DNA of 64,000 nucleotides from CAHJXF01 sp038240015. GTDB taxonomy: Bacteria > Pseudomonadota > Gammaproteobacteria > Burkholderiales > Burkholderiaceae_D. The first letter of the stretch is position 1, and each line of letters begins with the position of its first letter. The notes under the pieces were generated by a model, which worked only from the letters and a program-made list of their open reading frames with translations, searched no databases and was not told the DNA's origin. This document shows, piece by piece, positions 32,688-42,182 of the stretch. Both the position numbers and the translations under genes were made by a program. The stretch spans positions 74,242 to 138,241 of the forward strand of contig JBBSEF010000001.1 of assembly GCA_038240015.1 (NCBI GenBank), written 5' to 3'.

Positions 32688-33722
32688 ATGCCTCTCATCA
32701 TCCAGCGCGACGTTTCCCTCGAGACGCTCAATACGTTCGGCATCGCGGCACGCGCACGCCACTTCGCGCGCGTCGAGACCATCGACGATCTTCATGCGTT
32801 GCGTGAGCGATCCGAGTGGAACGATAGTCCGCGCCTGATTCTCGGCGGGGGCAGCAACCTGCTTTTCACGCGCGACTTCGAAGGACTGGTGGTTCACGTC
32901 GCGTTGACCGGTCGCGAACATCTCGGCGATCACGGCAACCATCGTCTCGTCGCCGCGGCCGCAGGGGAAAATTGGGATGCGCTGGTGCGTCACACACTGC
33001 GCGAAGGCTGGCCCGGCCTCGAGAATCTCGCGCTGATTCCGGGCTCGGTCGGCGCGGCTCCGGTGCAGAACATCGGCGCCTACGGCGTCGAACTGGTCGA
33101 GCGCTTCGCGTGGCTCGAGGCCTTCGATGTCGCGTCCGGCCGCATCGTCCGCATGGACGCCGACGACTGCGGCTTTGCCTATCGCGACAGCGTGTTCAAG
33201 CACGAACTCAGAGAGCGCGTCGTCATCACGCGTGTCGCGTTTCGCTTGCCGAAGTTGTGGCAGCCGCGCACCGAGTATGGGGACGTGCGCGCGATGCTCG
33301 AATCGCGCGCGATCCAGCATCCGACCGCACTCGATGTTGCCGACGTCGTGACCGCCATCCGTCGCGCCAAACTGCCCGACCCGGCGGTGATCGGCAACGC
33401 GGGAAGCTTCTTCAAGAACCCGATCGTGTCGGCCGAGATCTTCGATGCGATATGCGCACAGGAGCCGGGTGCGGTCGGATATCCGCAAGCCGATGGCCGC
33501 GTGAAGCTCGCGGCGGCGTGGTTGATCGATCGCTGCGGCTGGCGCGGTCGTTCGCTGCCCGGTTCGAGCGGACGCGCGGCGGTGCACGATCGCCAGGCGC
33601 TGGTCCTCGTCAACCGGGGGGGCGCGACCGGCGCCGAAGTGTTCGCGCTCGCGTCGGCGATTCAGACGAGCGTCGCCGACCGCTTCCGCGTGGCTCTCGA
33701 GCCCGAGCCGGTCATCATCTGA
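32688..33722 (+). CDS. murB: UDP-N-acetylenolpyruvoylglucosamine reductase
   Basis: FAD enzyme reducing UDP-GlcNAc-enolpyruvate to UDP-MurNAc in peptidoglycan synthesis. The N-terminus VSLETLNTFGIAARA, the FAD loop ILGGGSNLLFTRDF near residue 50, LENLALIPGSVGAAPVQNIGAYG near residue 110 and the catalytic serine segment GNAGSFFKNP near residue 237 identify a type I MurB. The ATG at 32688 gives 344 residues, the expected size. It converges on the DUF3617 gene with a 7-bp gap. Confidence 0.97.
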   Translation: MPLIIQRDVSLETLNTFGIAARARHFARVETIDDLHALRERSEWNDSPRLILGGGSNLLFTRDFEGLVVHVALTGREHLGDHGNHRLVAAAAGENWDALVRHTLREGWPGLENLALIPGSVGAAPVQNIGAYGVELVERFAWLEAFDVASGRIVRMDADDCGFAYRDSVFKHELRERVVITRVAFRLPKLWQPRTEYGDVRAMLESRAIQHPTALDVADVVTAIRRAKLPDPAVIGNAGSFFKNPIVSAEIFDAICAQEPGAVGYPQADGRVKLAAAWLIDRCGWRGRSLPGSSGRAAVHDRQALVLVNRGGATGAEVFALASAIQTSVADRFRVALEPEPVII

Positions 33723-33729
33723 TGCGGCG

Positions 33730-34275
33730 TCACCTCATCTTCGCGGAGCGCTCGGGAATACCCGCGCAGCTCGCGCCCAGCCACCTGCCCTTGATGTCGA
33801 CGTGGAATTTTCCGCTGCCGGTCTCTTGATCGATCATGCCGACCACGCTTTCGGGACTCTTCGCCTCGAATGTGAACGTGCCTTCGCGCGGCGGCGTGCC
33901 GGGACAGCTCATCGCGACGACGATCTTGCTTGCAGTACGCGAAACGGTCTTTCTCGTGCAACCCGAATCGTCATCGTTGGCGAAGCGGTCGTGCTCGAGG
34001 TCTTCCTTCTTGACGCAGCTCTTGTGCACCGATGTATTGGGCTTGCCGCCGCGATCGGCCATCATCTTCTCGACCAGCGCGCGCTGCTCAGGCGGCATCT
34101 TCGCGAGCGCTCCGGGGGGAACGATGCTGCCGGCGCCGGTTGTCGCGACGGTCATTTCCCACGCTCCCGGCTTCGCGTTCAACGGCTCCGCACTCGCGAT
34201 CGATGATGCGAACAACGCGGCCAGGAAAGTCGCCGCCGCACGTGCGGCGCTGCATGCAAAAGTGTTTGCCTTCAT
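33730..34275 (-). CDS. DUF3617 family exported protein
   Basis: A 181-residue secreted protein. The signal peptide AAATFLAALFASSIASAEP precedes the typical PGAWEMTVATTGAG opening of DUF3617. A cysteine pair pattern (HKSCVKKEDLEHD, CTRKTV, MSCPG) follows and the protein ends WLGASCAGIPE. Function unknown. It lies 40 bp after argG on the same strand, possibly a read-through partner only. Confidence 0.85.
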   Translation of the reverse strand: MKANTFACSAARAAATFLAALFASSIASAEPLNAKPGAWEMTVATTGAGSIVPPGALAKMPPEQRALVEKMMADRGGKPNTSVHKSCVKKEDLEHDRFANDDDSGCTRKTVSRTASKIVVAMSCPGTPPREGTFTFEAKSPESVVGMIDQETGSGKFHVDIKGRWLGASCAGIPERSAKMR

Positions 34276-34315
34276 CGATGAATCTCCTGTCGAGGTGATG
34301 CGCTACCGTAGCTGA

Positions 34316-35539
34316 TCAGCGCCTGCGCCGCGCGATCTCGGCGATTCGCATCCTGAGTGCATTGAGCTTGATGAAACCACCGGCATCGGCCTGGTCGTAC
34401 GCGCCGCCGTCGTCGTCGAAAGTCGCGATGTTCTGATCGAACAGCGTGTCCTTCGAATCGCGAGCAACGACGCTGACGCTGCCTTTGTAGAGCTTGAGAC
34501 GGACCCAGCCGTTGACCCGGTCTTGCGTGTGATCGATCAGCAACTGCAATGCACGGCGCTCGGGACTCCACCAGTAGCCGTTGTAGATCAACGCGGCATA
34601 GCGCGGCATCAGGTCGTCTTTCAGATGCGCGACTTCGCGATCGAGCGTGATCGACTCGATGCCGCGATGCGCCTTCAAAAGAATCGTGCCGCCCGGCGTT
34701 TCGTAGCAGCCGCGCGACTTCATGCCCACATAGCGGTTCTCGACCAGGTCGAGACGGCCGATGCCGTGCTTGCCGCCGAGTTCGTTCAGACGCGTGAGCA
34801 CTTCGGCCGGACTCATCGCCTTGCCGTCGATCGCGCTCACGTCACCTCGAGTGAACTCCAGCTCGATGAACTCGGGCGTATCCGGCGCGGCTTCGGGCGA
34901 GACCGTCCAGCGCCACATCGCCTCTTCGGCCTCGGCCTTGGGATCTTCGAGATGACGCCCCTCGAAGCTGATGTGCAGCAGGTTCGCGTCCATCGAGTAG
35001 GGCGCACCGCCTTGCTTGTGCTTCATCTCGATCGGTATGCCCGCAGCCTCGGCGTATGCAAGCAGCTTTTCGCGCGAGCTCAGATCCCATTCGCGCCACG
35101 GCGCGATCACCTTGATGCCGGGCTCGAGCGCGTAGTAGCCGATCTCGAAACGCACCTGATCGTTGCCCTTGCCGGTAGCGCCGTGCGACACCGCTTCGGC
35201 GCCGGTTGCGCGCGCGATCTCGATCTGGCGTTTGGCGATCAAGGGGCGCGCGATCGACGTGCCGAGCAGATACTCGCCTTCGTAGATCGCGTTGGCGCGA
35301 AACATCGGGAACACGAAGTCGGACACGAATTCTTCGCGCAGGTCTTCGATGAAAATATTTTCCGGCTTGATGCCCGCGTTCAAGGCCTTGCCGCGCGCGG
35401 GCGCGAGCTCTTCGCCCTGCCCGATGTCGGCGGTGAAGGTCACGACCTCGGCGCTGTAATTGTCCTGCAACCACTTCAGGATCACCGAAGTGTCGAGGCC
35501 GCCGGAATAGGCGAGGACGACTTTGCTGATGTCGCTCAT
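34316..35539 (-). CDS. argG: Argininosuccinate synthase
   Basis: Ligates citrulline and aspartate with ATP cleavage to AMP, seventh step of arginine synthesis. The ATP pyrophosphatase loop AYSGGLDTSVILKWL is at residue 9, with SHGATGKGNDQVRFE near residue 113 and the conserved SRGCYETPGGTILL near residue 268. The 407-residue length is typical of the long type. It lies 66 bp downstream of a diguanylate cyclase gene within an arginine operon (argD-argF-GGDEF-argG). Confidence 0.97.
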   Translation of the reverse strand: MSDISKVVLAYSGGLDTSVILKWLQDNYSAEVVTFTADIGQGEELAPARGKALNAGIKPENIFIEDLREEFVSDFVFPMFRANAIYEGEYLLGTSIARPLIAKRQIEIARATGAEAVSHGATGKGNDQVRFEIGYYALEPGIKVIAPWREWDLSSREKLLAYAEAAGIPIEMKHKQGGAPYSMDANLLHISFEGRHLEDPKAEAEEAMWRWTVSPEAAPDTPEFIELEFTRGDVSAIDGKAMSPAEVLTRLNELGGKHGIGRLDLVENRYVGMKSRGCYETPGGTILLKAHRGIESITLDREVAHLKDDLMPRYAALIYNGYWWSPERRALQLLIDHTQDRVNGWVRLKLYKGSVSVVARDSKDTLFDQNIATFDDDGGAYDQADAGGFIKLNALRMRIAEIARRRR

Positions 35540-35605
35540 GGGGTGTGAGGATGCCTGACGGCGTTGACGAGAAAGCAGACGCTGCGCCGACGCTGCGGGC
35601 GCGAA

Positions 35606-37507
35606 TTATAGACGACGCGACAGCGGCGACGAGGCGGCTTCCTTGTTGCGACGCTTGATGGTGTAGAGCGCCGCGTCGGCGGTCGCGAGCAACTCATCGG
35701 CCCGCAGGCTGTCGTCCGGAAAACAGGCAAGCCCGAACGACACCGTGACACCGGAGGCAGAGCCGTCCGGTGCGCGCGGCAGAGTATCGTGCAATGCTTG
35801 CGCAAACGCATCGAGACGCGCTTCGCCGACCATGCGATTGGTGTGCGGCAGAAAAATGCAGAACTCGTCGCCGCCATAACGAAAGGCGCTGTCTTCGTCG
35901 CGAAAGAACTCGCGCAGCAACTGGCCGGCCGCCGCGAGAATTTGATCGCCCGCGGCGTGGCCATGCCGGTCGTTGAATTGCTTGAAGTGATCGAGGTCGA
36001 GCATCGCCACGATCGCATGCTGTGTGATCAGGGCGCTCTTCTTGAGCATCGCGTCGAGCGTCGGCAACAGACTGCGGCGATTCAACAGCCCCGTCAGCAG
36101 ATCGCGCGAGGCCTGCTCGCGCAATTCATCGTGGATCGCTTCGATCTGCGTGAAGCGCGATTGCAGTTCGGTATTGACCGCTTCGAGTTCTGTCTTGGCT
36201 TGCAGCAGGTGCAACTTTTCCGCTTCGGCTGCATCGCGTTCGCGCTGCATCGCGGCCATCTGCAGTGCCGCCTGAGAGTAGGCGAGACGCACGTCGCGCG
36301 TCGTGTCCAACCAGCGACGATACGAAGCATGGAAGCGTCGATGCCAGCGCAACGCACGTCGATAGTCGCCGCCGTCCGAATAGAGCGTGGACACGGCGAG
36401 CGCGGTCTTCCAGAACTGCGTGAGGTGCGGATGACGGCGCAGGTTCCATAGCGCGACACTCCACGCACTGACCGCCTCGGCCGCCTTGTTCTGCTCGACC
36501 GCAATGCGCCCTTGATTCCACTTGGCCGTGCCGATGCCCATCGAATACTTGCGACCGATCGCGTCGTCGAGCGCGGCGAAGACGTAATGCGAGGCTTCCT
36601 CGAGATGCCCGGTTTCGATCAGATTCTCCGCGACCGTGGTCATCACGTCGCCCGGCCGATAGTGCAGCAGCCCGGCGCGGTCGCGCATCAACGCCGTCTT
36701 GATTTCGGCGGTGGCTTCATCGACGCGGCCGGTGTTGATCAGGCAATACGCGAGATTCGATCGGCACGTCGTTTCGAAGCCGGGCATGCCGACCAGCCCA
36801 CTCTCGCGCAGCGCGATGCGAATGCAGCTTTCGGCGCCTTCCCAGTCGCCCGCATGGACCAGCGTCGCGCCGACGTTGAACGCGAGCAGCGCGTGAGCCG
36901 GCGGATAGTGATGGCGGAAGAATTCGAGCGCGAGCAGGAGGTCGCGAAAAGCTAGGTCGGGTTTGCCCAGACCGAGCAGCGTGACCGCGCGCCAAAGGCG
37001 GATGTAGTGCTCGTCGCTGGGTTCCAGCGCATCGGATTCTCCCAGCGCCAGTCCGAACGAAGCCATCGACTCGATCAGATTGCGCTCGACCCAATGCATT
37101 GCGCCCTGCACACCGTGAGACAGCTGGACCAGGCGACGATAAGTCGGCTGCGCCTGAACGTCTCGATGCGCGTCATTCTGCATGACGTTGTGCGTGAGGT
37201 GCGGCATGAGCTGCAGGCTCAGTTGTTGAGCAGAACGCTGCATTGACGGCGGCGCCAACTCGGCGAGCGCCGCGCATGCCTTGCGGAAATGCACACGTGA
37301 GCCGTGCAGGTCGGCAACTCGCACCGCGCTGCTGGCCGCGATGAGGCGCGCGAAGACGAGATCGTGGGTGGCTGTGGCGGAGTGGGCGGAAAGATATTTT
37401 TCGGCCACCGCGGTCGAATCGAGCGGAGAGCAGGGATGGTTCAGCCACGCCGCCTCGAGGGTCGCGTCGAGCGGCTGTTCGTGAGTGGACGAATGAACCG
37501 CGCTCAT
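35606..37507 (-). CDS. GGDEF diguanylate cyclase with N-terminal TPR-like sensor region
   Basis: A 633-residue soluble protein with no membrane segment. The first ~400 residues are helical repeats of TPR/MalT type (for example NVGATLVHAGDWEGAESCI, SNLAYCLINTGRVDEATA). A coiled-coil follows near residues 420-460, then a GGDEF domain. The active-site motif RYGGDEFCIFLP is intact near residue 540. An RxxD inhibitory site (RDED) lies exactly five residues before it, so product-inhibited cyclic di-GMP synthesis is expected. It is embedded between argF and argG (45 and 66 bp), which would tie its expression to arginine genes. Confidence 0.92.
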   Translation of the reverse strand: MSAVHSSTHEQPLDATLEAAWLNHPCSPLDSTAVAEKYLSAHSATATHDLVFARLIAASSAVRVADLHGSRVHFRKACAALAELAPPSMQRSAQQLSLQLMPHLTHNVMQNDAHRDVQAQPTYRRLVQLSHGVQGAMHWVERNLIESMASFGLALGESDALEPSDEHYIRLWRAVTLLGLGKPDLAFRDLLLALEFFRHHYPPAHALLAFNVGATLVHAGDWEGAESCIRIALRESGLVGMPGFETTCRSNLAYCLINTGRVDEATAEIKTALMRDRAGLLHYRPGDVMTTVAENLIETGHLEEASHYVFAALDDAIGRKYSMGIGTAKWNQGRIAVEQNKAAEAVSAWSVALWNLRRHPHLTQFWKTALAVSTLYSDGGDYRRALRWHRRFHASYRRWLDTTRDVRLAYSQAALQMAAMQRERDAAEAEKLHLLQAKTELEAVNTELQSRFTQIEAIHDELREQASRDLLTGLLNRRSLLPTLDAMLKKSALITQHAIVAMLDLDHFKQFNDRHGHAAGDQILAAAGQLLREFFRDEDSAFRYGGDEFCIFLPHTNRMVGEARLDAFAQALHDTLPRAPDGSASGVTVSFGLACFPDDSLRADELLATADAALYTIKRRNKEAASSPLSRRL

Positions 37508-37552
37508 GAGATCGCGGTTCTTGACGGGACTGCGCGATGGCGCACGGGTCGC

Positions 37553-38473
37553 TCACTCATCGATGCGCCCGAGTATCAGAAATTCCATCAACGCCTTCTG
37601 CGCATGCAGCCGATTCTCGGCTTCGTCCCACACCACGCTCCGCGCGCCGTCAATGACCGACGCATCGACTTCTTCGCCGCGATGCGCGGGCAGGCAATGC
37701 ATGAAGAGCGCCGAAGGTTTTGCCGCGGCCATCATGTCGTCATCGACGCGCCAGTCCGCGAAGGCTTTCTTCCTCGATTCGTTCTCTGCTTCGAAGCCCA
37801 TGCTGGTCCAGACATCGGTCGTGACGAGATCGGCGCCGCGACACGCATCGACCGGATCGGTAAATTCCCGGTAGTGCGCTTCGCCCACGAGGCCGGCGCG
37901 CTCGGGCTCGACCTCATAGCCGGGCGGCGTTGAGACGTGCACCGTGAAGCCCAGCGTTTCAGCCGCCTGCAGCCACGTGTTGCAGACATTGTTGGAGTCG
38001 CCGATCCACGCGATGGTTGCGCCCGCGATGGCTCCGCGATGCTCGATGAAGGTGAAGATGTCGGCGAGGATCTGGCAGGGATGGTATTCGTTGGTCAGGC
38101 CGTTGATGACCGGCACGCGTGAATTCGCGGCGAAGACCTCGATGCGCGCTTGCTCGAAGGTGCGGATCATCACCAGATCGACCATGCGGCTGATCACGCG
38201 CGCGGTATCTTCGATCGGCTCGGCCCGGCCGAGCTGCGAATCGCCGGTGGTCAGGTTGATGACCGAGCCGCCCAGTTGATACATGCCGGCTTCGAACGAC
38301 ACGCGTGTGCGCGTCGACGCTTTCTCGAACACCATCGCGAGCGTGCGATCGATCAGCGGCTGATAGGCGACATAGCGCTTGAAGCGATCCTTGATGATGC
38401 GCATGCGCTCGAACAGCCGCGCGTATTCGTCGCGCGAGAAGTCGTTGAACTGGAGGTAGTGCCGAATCGTCAT
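37553..38473 (-). CDS. argF: Ornithine carbamoyltransferase
   Basis: Transfers a carbamoyl group from carbamoyl phosphate to ornithine, giving citrulline. The carbamoyl-phosphate loop FEKASTRTRVSFE near residue 50, the ornithine-side motif FMHCLPAHRGEEV near residue 262 and DVWTSMGFEAE are all intact. At 306 residues it is standard. It is 73 bp downstream of argD. Confidence 0.97.
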   Translation of the reverse strand: MTIRHYLQFNDFSRDEYARLFERMRIIKDRFKRYVAYQPLIDRTLAMVFEKASTRTRVSFEAGMYQLGGSVINLTTGDSQLGRAEPIEDTARVISRMVDLVMIRTFEQARIEVFAANSRVPVINGLTNEYHPCQILADIFTFIEHRGAIAGATIAWIGDSNNVCNTWLQAAETLGFTVHVSTPPGYEVEPERAGLVGEAHYREFTDPVDACRGADLVTTDVWTSMGFEAENESRKKAFADWRVDDDMMAAAKPSALFMHCLPAHRGEEVDASVIDGARSVVWDEAENRLHAQKALMEFLILGRIDE

Positions 38474-38546
38474 GAGGCGGATGCGTCATTCATTTTTCTT
38501 CGATGCACGCGTGCCAGCCGCAGCAATCAGCGGCTGTGTACGTCGC

Positions 38547-39770
38547 TCACGCCGCTTTGGGTTCTGCTTGCTGAGAAAGAAATTCGCGGATCACCTTCGC
38601 CACCGCTTCGGCAAGCATCGTCGCTTGTTCGGCGTTGATGATGAGCGGCGGCAAGAGGCGCACGACACGCTCCTGTGTCACGTTGATGAGGACGCCATAG
38701 TCTTCGCAATAAGCGAGCGCGCGCTTGACGATGTCGGCGCACGGACACGCGAGCTCGATACCCAGCATCAGCCCGCGTCCGCGGATCTCGAGCACGCCCG
38801 CGACCGACGCCAGTTCACGCGACAGCGCCGAGCGCAGCACCTGACCGGTCGCCTCGGCGTTGGCCAACAATCGTTCGTCCTCGATCACGGCAATCGTTTC
38901 GAGCGCCGCGCGGCATGCGAGCGGATTGCCGCCGAAGGTCGTTCCGTGATTGCCGGGTCCGAACACATCGGCGGCAACACCTCTTGCGATCACGGCGCCG
39001 ATCGGAACGCCGCCGGCAAGCCCCTTGGCCATCGGCACGACATCGGCTGCTATGCCCGCCCAGTGATGCGCGAACCATTTGCCGGTGCGGCCCATGCCGC
39101 ACTGGACTTCGTCGATCATCAACAGCCAGCCGTTCTGATCGCAGAGCGCGCGGATGGCCTTCAGATATTCGACGCGCGCGGGGGTGATGCCGCCTTCGCC
39201 CTGAATCGCTTCGATGAAGATCGCGACGACGTTGGGCCGCTCGGCGGCGACGCGCTCGATCGCGGCCACATCGTTGATCGGCACGCGCACGAAGCCCGGC
39301 ACCAGAGGCTCGAAGCCCTTTTGCACCTTGGCGTTGCCGGTCGCCGACAAGGTCGCGATCGAGCGGCCGTGAAAGGCGTTTTCATAGACGACGATTTCCG
39401 GACTCTCGATGCCGCGATCGTGGCCGTACTTGCGCGCGATCTTGAGCGCGGCTTCGTTCGCTTCTAGGCCCGAGTTGCAGAAAAACACCTTGTCCATGCC
39501 CGATAGCGCAACCAGTTTGTCGGCAAGAGTTTCCTGCAGGCGAACCTTGTAGACGTTGGACGTGTGAATCAGCTTCCCAGCCTGATCGGCGATCGCCGCG
39601 ACCAGACGCGGATGGCCGTGTCCCAAGGTATTGACCGCGATCCCCGCAAGCCCGTCGAGATACTTGCGACCGCTTTCATCCCATAGCCACACACCCTTGC
39701 CGTGCGTGAAATACACGGGAAGATTCGCGTACGTGTTCATCAGATGCGACGGGGGGAGGGTTTGATTCAT
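38547..39770 (-). CDS. argD: Acetylornithine aminotransferase
   Basis: PLP-dependent class III aminotransferase converting N-acetylglutamate semialdehyde to N-acetylornithine. It may also serve in lysine synthesis. VYFTHGKGVWLWDESGRKYLD, FCNSGLEANEAALKIAR, LMIDEVQCGMGRTGKWF and the PLP-lysine segment VVPMAKGLAGGVPIGAV are all present. The length is 407. An in-frame ATG at 39740 is an alternative start, and neither has a clear ribosome site. Confidence 0.95.
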   Translation of the reverse strand: MNQTLPPSHLMNTYANLPVYFTHGKGVWLWDESGRKYLDGLAGIAVNTLGHGHPRLVAAIADQAGKLIHTSNVYKVRLQETLADKLVALSGMDKVFFCNSGLEANEAALKIARKYGHDRGIESPEIVVYENAFHGRSIATLSATGNAKVQKGFEPLVPGFVRVPINDVAAIERVAAERPNVVAIFIEAIQGEGGITPARVEYLKAIRALCDQNGWLLMIDEVQCGMGRTGKWFAHHWAGIAADVVPMAKGLAGGVPIGAVIARGVAADVFGPGNHGTTFGGNPLACRAALETIAVIEDERLLANAEATGQVLRSALSRELASVAGVLEIRGRGLMLGIELACPCADIVKRALAYCEDYGVLINVTQERVVRLLPPLIINAEQATMLAEAVAKVIREFLSQQAEPKAA

Positions 39771-39847
39771 GCGAAGAGCGTGGCGTCGAAAAGTGGATGG
39801 GGGATGTTAAGCGATTTGCCCGGGACTGACGAGGCGCGCGGTCGTCG

Positions 39848-41182
39848 TCATCGCCCCGACGGCGCCAGCGCGGCGCCGGGATCTCGTTCGGCACGCGCCG
39901 ACTCGATGACCGATACGTCAGGTACATCGCGCAGGCCAGTGCGCAGATAGAGCACGGCGACCAGGCCGATCACGATCGCGCTCATGCCCGCAAAAGTCTC
40001 GCGCATGCCGAACGCTTCCGCCGCGTGTCCGGCTGCCAGGGCGCCGAGCGGCGCCGCGGCCACCGTGAAGAAGCGCATCGTCGCGGTCATGCGGCCGAGC
40101 ATGCCGTCGGGCGTGACCGCCTGCCGCAGGCTCGCGTAGTTGATCCAGTAGAGCGTGACCCCGAAATCGAACACGAACAGCGACGCGCCGAGCGAGGCGA
40201 ACGCGTAGTCGGTCTTCGGCATGAGCGCAAGCATCGCCCACGCGAGCGCGGAGCACAGCACGCCGAGCAGGATAGGCACGCCGGTGCCGAAGCGCCGCGT
40301 CGCATGTCGGGCCAGCATCGCCGACAGCAGCGCGCCCGCACCGCCGACCATATGTGCCGCGCCCAACTCTCCTGCGGACAATCCAAGCTCACGCGTTGCA
40401 TACAACGTCTGCAAGGTGATCCATCCCTGGAAGATCACGAACCACGACGTCGACACGAGTGTCAGGGGACGCAGGATCGGGTGCTTGAGTACGAGCGCGA
40501 GGCCTTCGCGAATCTCGCCGGCTATCGATGCCTGGCCGGTCTTCGCGGGGCGTGGCTCGACGTGCCGGATGCGCGACAGTAAAAGCAGCGACACGACGAA
40601 GCTCATGCAGTCGAACAGGATCGCGATCGGCGCAGTCAGCCACTGGATCAACAAACCCGCGAGGCCCGGACCCGTCAATCGCGCGGTCGATTCGCTGGCG
40701 ATGAAGAGGCTGTTGGCCGCGATCAGCCGGTCTCGCCCCGCGATCTGCGTCAGATAGACCTGCGCCGCGCTGCCGACGACGACGAACACCGTGCCGAGGA
40801 TGAAGCCGACCGCGTACATCAGCGGCATCGACAGCCGACCGAGCCACGCGGCCGCGGGAATCGCAAGCAGCGCGAGGCAGATCACCGCTTCGCAGATCAG
40901 GATAATCGGCAGCTTGCGAGCCCGATCGATCAGCACACCCGCGTGCAGCGAGAAGAGCGAGAAGGGCAAGGCTTCGAGCGCGACCAGCAGACCCATCTGG
41001 CGCGGCGTCGCGGCCAGCATCGTGATCGCGGTCAGCGGCAGCGCGAGCATCGTGATCTGTCCGCCGAAGCTCGTCACGCTCGAGGACAACCACATCAGGC
41101 GAAAGTCTCGATGCGCGAGCAGACCCGCGCGCCACAGCGCGGCGAATCTCTGCATGAGCTTGTTGTTGTTCGCTACGTCCAT
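39848..41182 (-). CDS. MFS transporter (MdfA/enterobactin-exporter-like)
   Basis: A 444-residue major facilitator with twelve hydrophobic segments. It begins FRLMWLSSSVTSFGGQITML with the SVTSFGGQ helix typical of the EntS-like/DHA subgroup, followed by LPLTAITMLAATPRQMGLLV. Substrate unknown. The ATG at 41182 is preferred to 41224. It lies 77 bp before argD on the same strand, so it could head the arginine transcript. Confidence 0.88.
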   Translation of the reverse strand: MDVANNNKLMQRFAALWRAGLLAHRDFRLMWLSSSVTSFGGQITMLALPLTAITMLAATPRQMGLLVALEALPFSLFSLHAGVLIDRARKLPIILICEAVICLALLAIPAAAWLGRLSMPLMYAVGFILGTVFVVVGSAAQVYLTQIAGRDRLIAANSLFIASESTARLTGPGLAGLLIQWLTAPIAILFDCMSFVVSLLLLSRIRHVEPRPAKTGQASIAGEIREGLALVLKHPILRPLTLVSTSWFVIFQGWITLQTLYATRELGLSAGELGAAHMVGGAGALLSAMLARHATRRFGTGVPILLGVLCSALAWAMLALMPKTDYAFASLGASLFVFDFGVTLYWINYASLRQAVTPDGMLGRMTATMRFFTVAAAPLGALAAGHAAEAFGMRETFAGMSAIVIGLVAVLYLRTGLRDVPDVSVIESARAERDPGAALAPSGR

Positions 41183-41259
41183 CACCGCACCATCATTTTT
41201 CCTGTGATCGATGTTTCGCCGCATCGAATGCGACCGAGGGCGACCGATATAATTTCTAC

Positions 41260-41616
41260 ATGCCCGACCCGACGACGCCCAAAGAGCTGATCATCAAAGG
41301 CGTCACCAGCAGCGGCGCGGCGTTCCGCCCGAGCGACTGGGCCGAACGACTGTGCGGCGTACTCGCCGCGTATCAACCCGAGCAGCCCAATCACTTCGCA
41401 ATGCGAGGGCCGGTTCTCGGCTACTCGCCCTATGTTCAACCGACCCTCATCGGCGGCATCAGCGCCGTCGTCGTCGATGCGCGCCTGCGCGATCTCGAAC
41501 CCCGTGCATGGGACTTCGTGACCGGCTTCGCGCGCGACAATGACCTCGTCACGCTGGACGCCTCCGACCTCGTTGCTGGACTGACCCTTCCCGAAATCCC
41601 TCCCGCCGCAGGTTGA
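41260..41616 (+). CDS. DUF3579 family protein
   Basis: Conserved betaproteobacterial protein of 118 residues, function unknown, commonly located next to argF or rpsT as here. It opens KELIIKGVTSSGAAFRPSDW and continues with ERLCGVL and GYSPYVQPT, the usual DUF3579 pattern. No signal or membrane segment. It is divergent from the MFS gene and ends at a bidirectional terminator shared with rpsT. Confidence 0.9.
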   Translation: MPDPTTPKELIIKGVTSSGAAFRPSDWAERLCGVLAAYQPEQPNHFAMRGPVLGYSPYVQPTLIGGISAVVVDARLRDLEPRAWDFVTGFARDNDLVTLDASDLVAGLTLPEIPPAAG

Positions 41617-41639
41617 GCATCCACAAAAAAATCGGGCAA

Positions 41640-41670
41640 AAAAAAAGCGCACCGTCGTGCGCTTTTTCAT
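41640..41670. terminator. Bidirectional terminator between DUF3579 and rpsT
   Basis: GCGCAC (41648-41653) pairs with GTGCGC (41658-41663), flanked by an A-tract on the left and a T-tract on the right, so it can end transcripts from both sides. Confidence 0.85.
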
Positions 41671-41703
41671 TCGGGCCCGCGCCCGCGTTTCATGCGGACG
41701 GGC

Positions 41704-41970
41704 TCAAGCGTTGAGCGCCTTCACAGCTGAGGCAAGTCGGCTCTTGTGTCGCGCCGCCTTGTTCTTGTGAATGATCTTCTTGTCTGCGAATCGGTCGATG
41801 ATGCCGGTGGACTTGCGAAACTGTTCGGTGGCAACGCCCTTGTCGCCCGCGGCGATGGCCTTGCGGACCGCCTTTATTGCGGTGCGCAGCGCCGATCGAA
41901 GGCTGGAGTTGTGCGCGTTTTGCTCCGCGCTTTGACGAGCGCGCTTTTTTGCTTGTGCGGTATTGGCCAT
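41704..41970 (-). CDS. rpsT: 30S ribosomal protein S20
   Basis: Small-subunit primary binding protein of 88 residues. MANTAQAKKRARQSAEQNAHN is the usual opening, followed by helical basic sequence and KIIHKNKAARHKSRL near the end. It starts with ATG at 41970 and is divergent from murJ. Confidence 0.98.
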   Translation of the reverse strand: MANTAQAKKRARQSAEQNAHNSSLRSALRTAIKAVRKAIAAGDKGVATEQFRKSTGIIDRFADKKIIHKNKAARHKSRLASAVKALNA

Positions 41971-42182
41971 GAATATCTGAATGGATAAATGCGGCGGCGC
42001 CGGGCGCCAGCAATGAAAATGGGAAGCGTGTGAACGCAACAGAGCCGCACATTCTAGCGACCTGGACTGGAAAATGCAAATGCAAATGGGATTGTGCGCG
42101 ACAACGCGACTCTCGGCCGCCGCTTCGCGGGCCCGTGCGTGCCGGCGGCTACGCAATCCGAACGCAACCCTATAATCCCCGC

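Noticed and set aside
41660..42182. Riboswitch or protein autoregulation structure in the rpsT/murJ divergent region
   Set aside because: No conserved riboswitch core or clear S20-binding mimic could be identified by eye.
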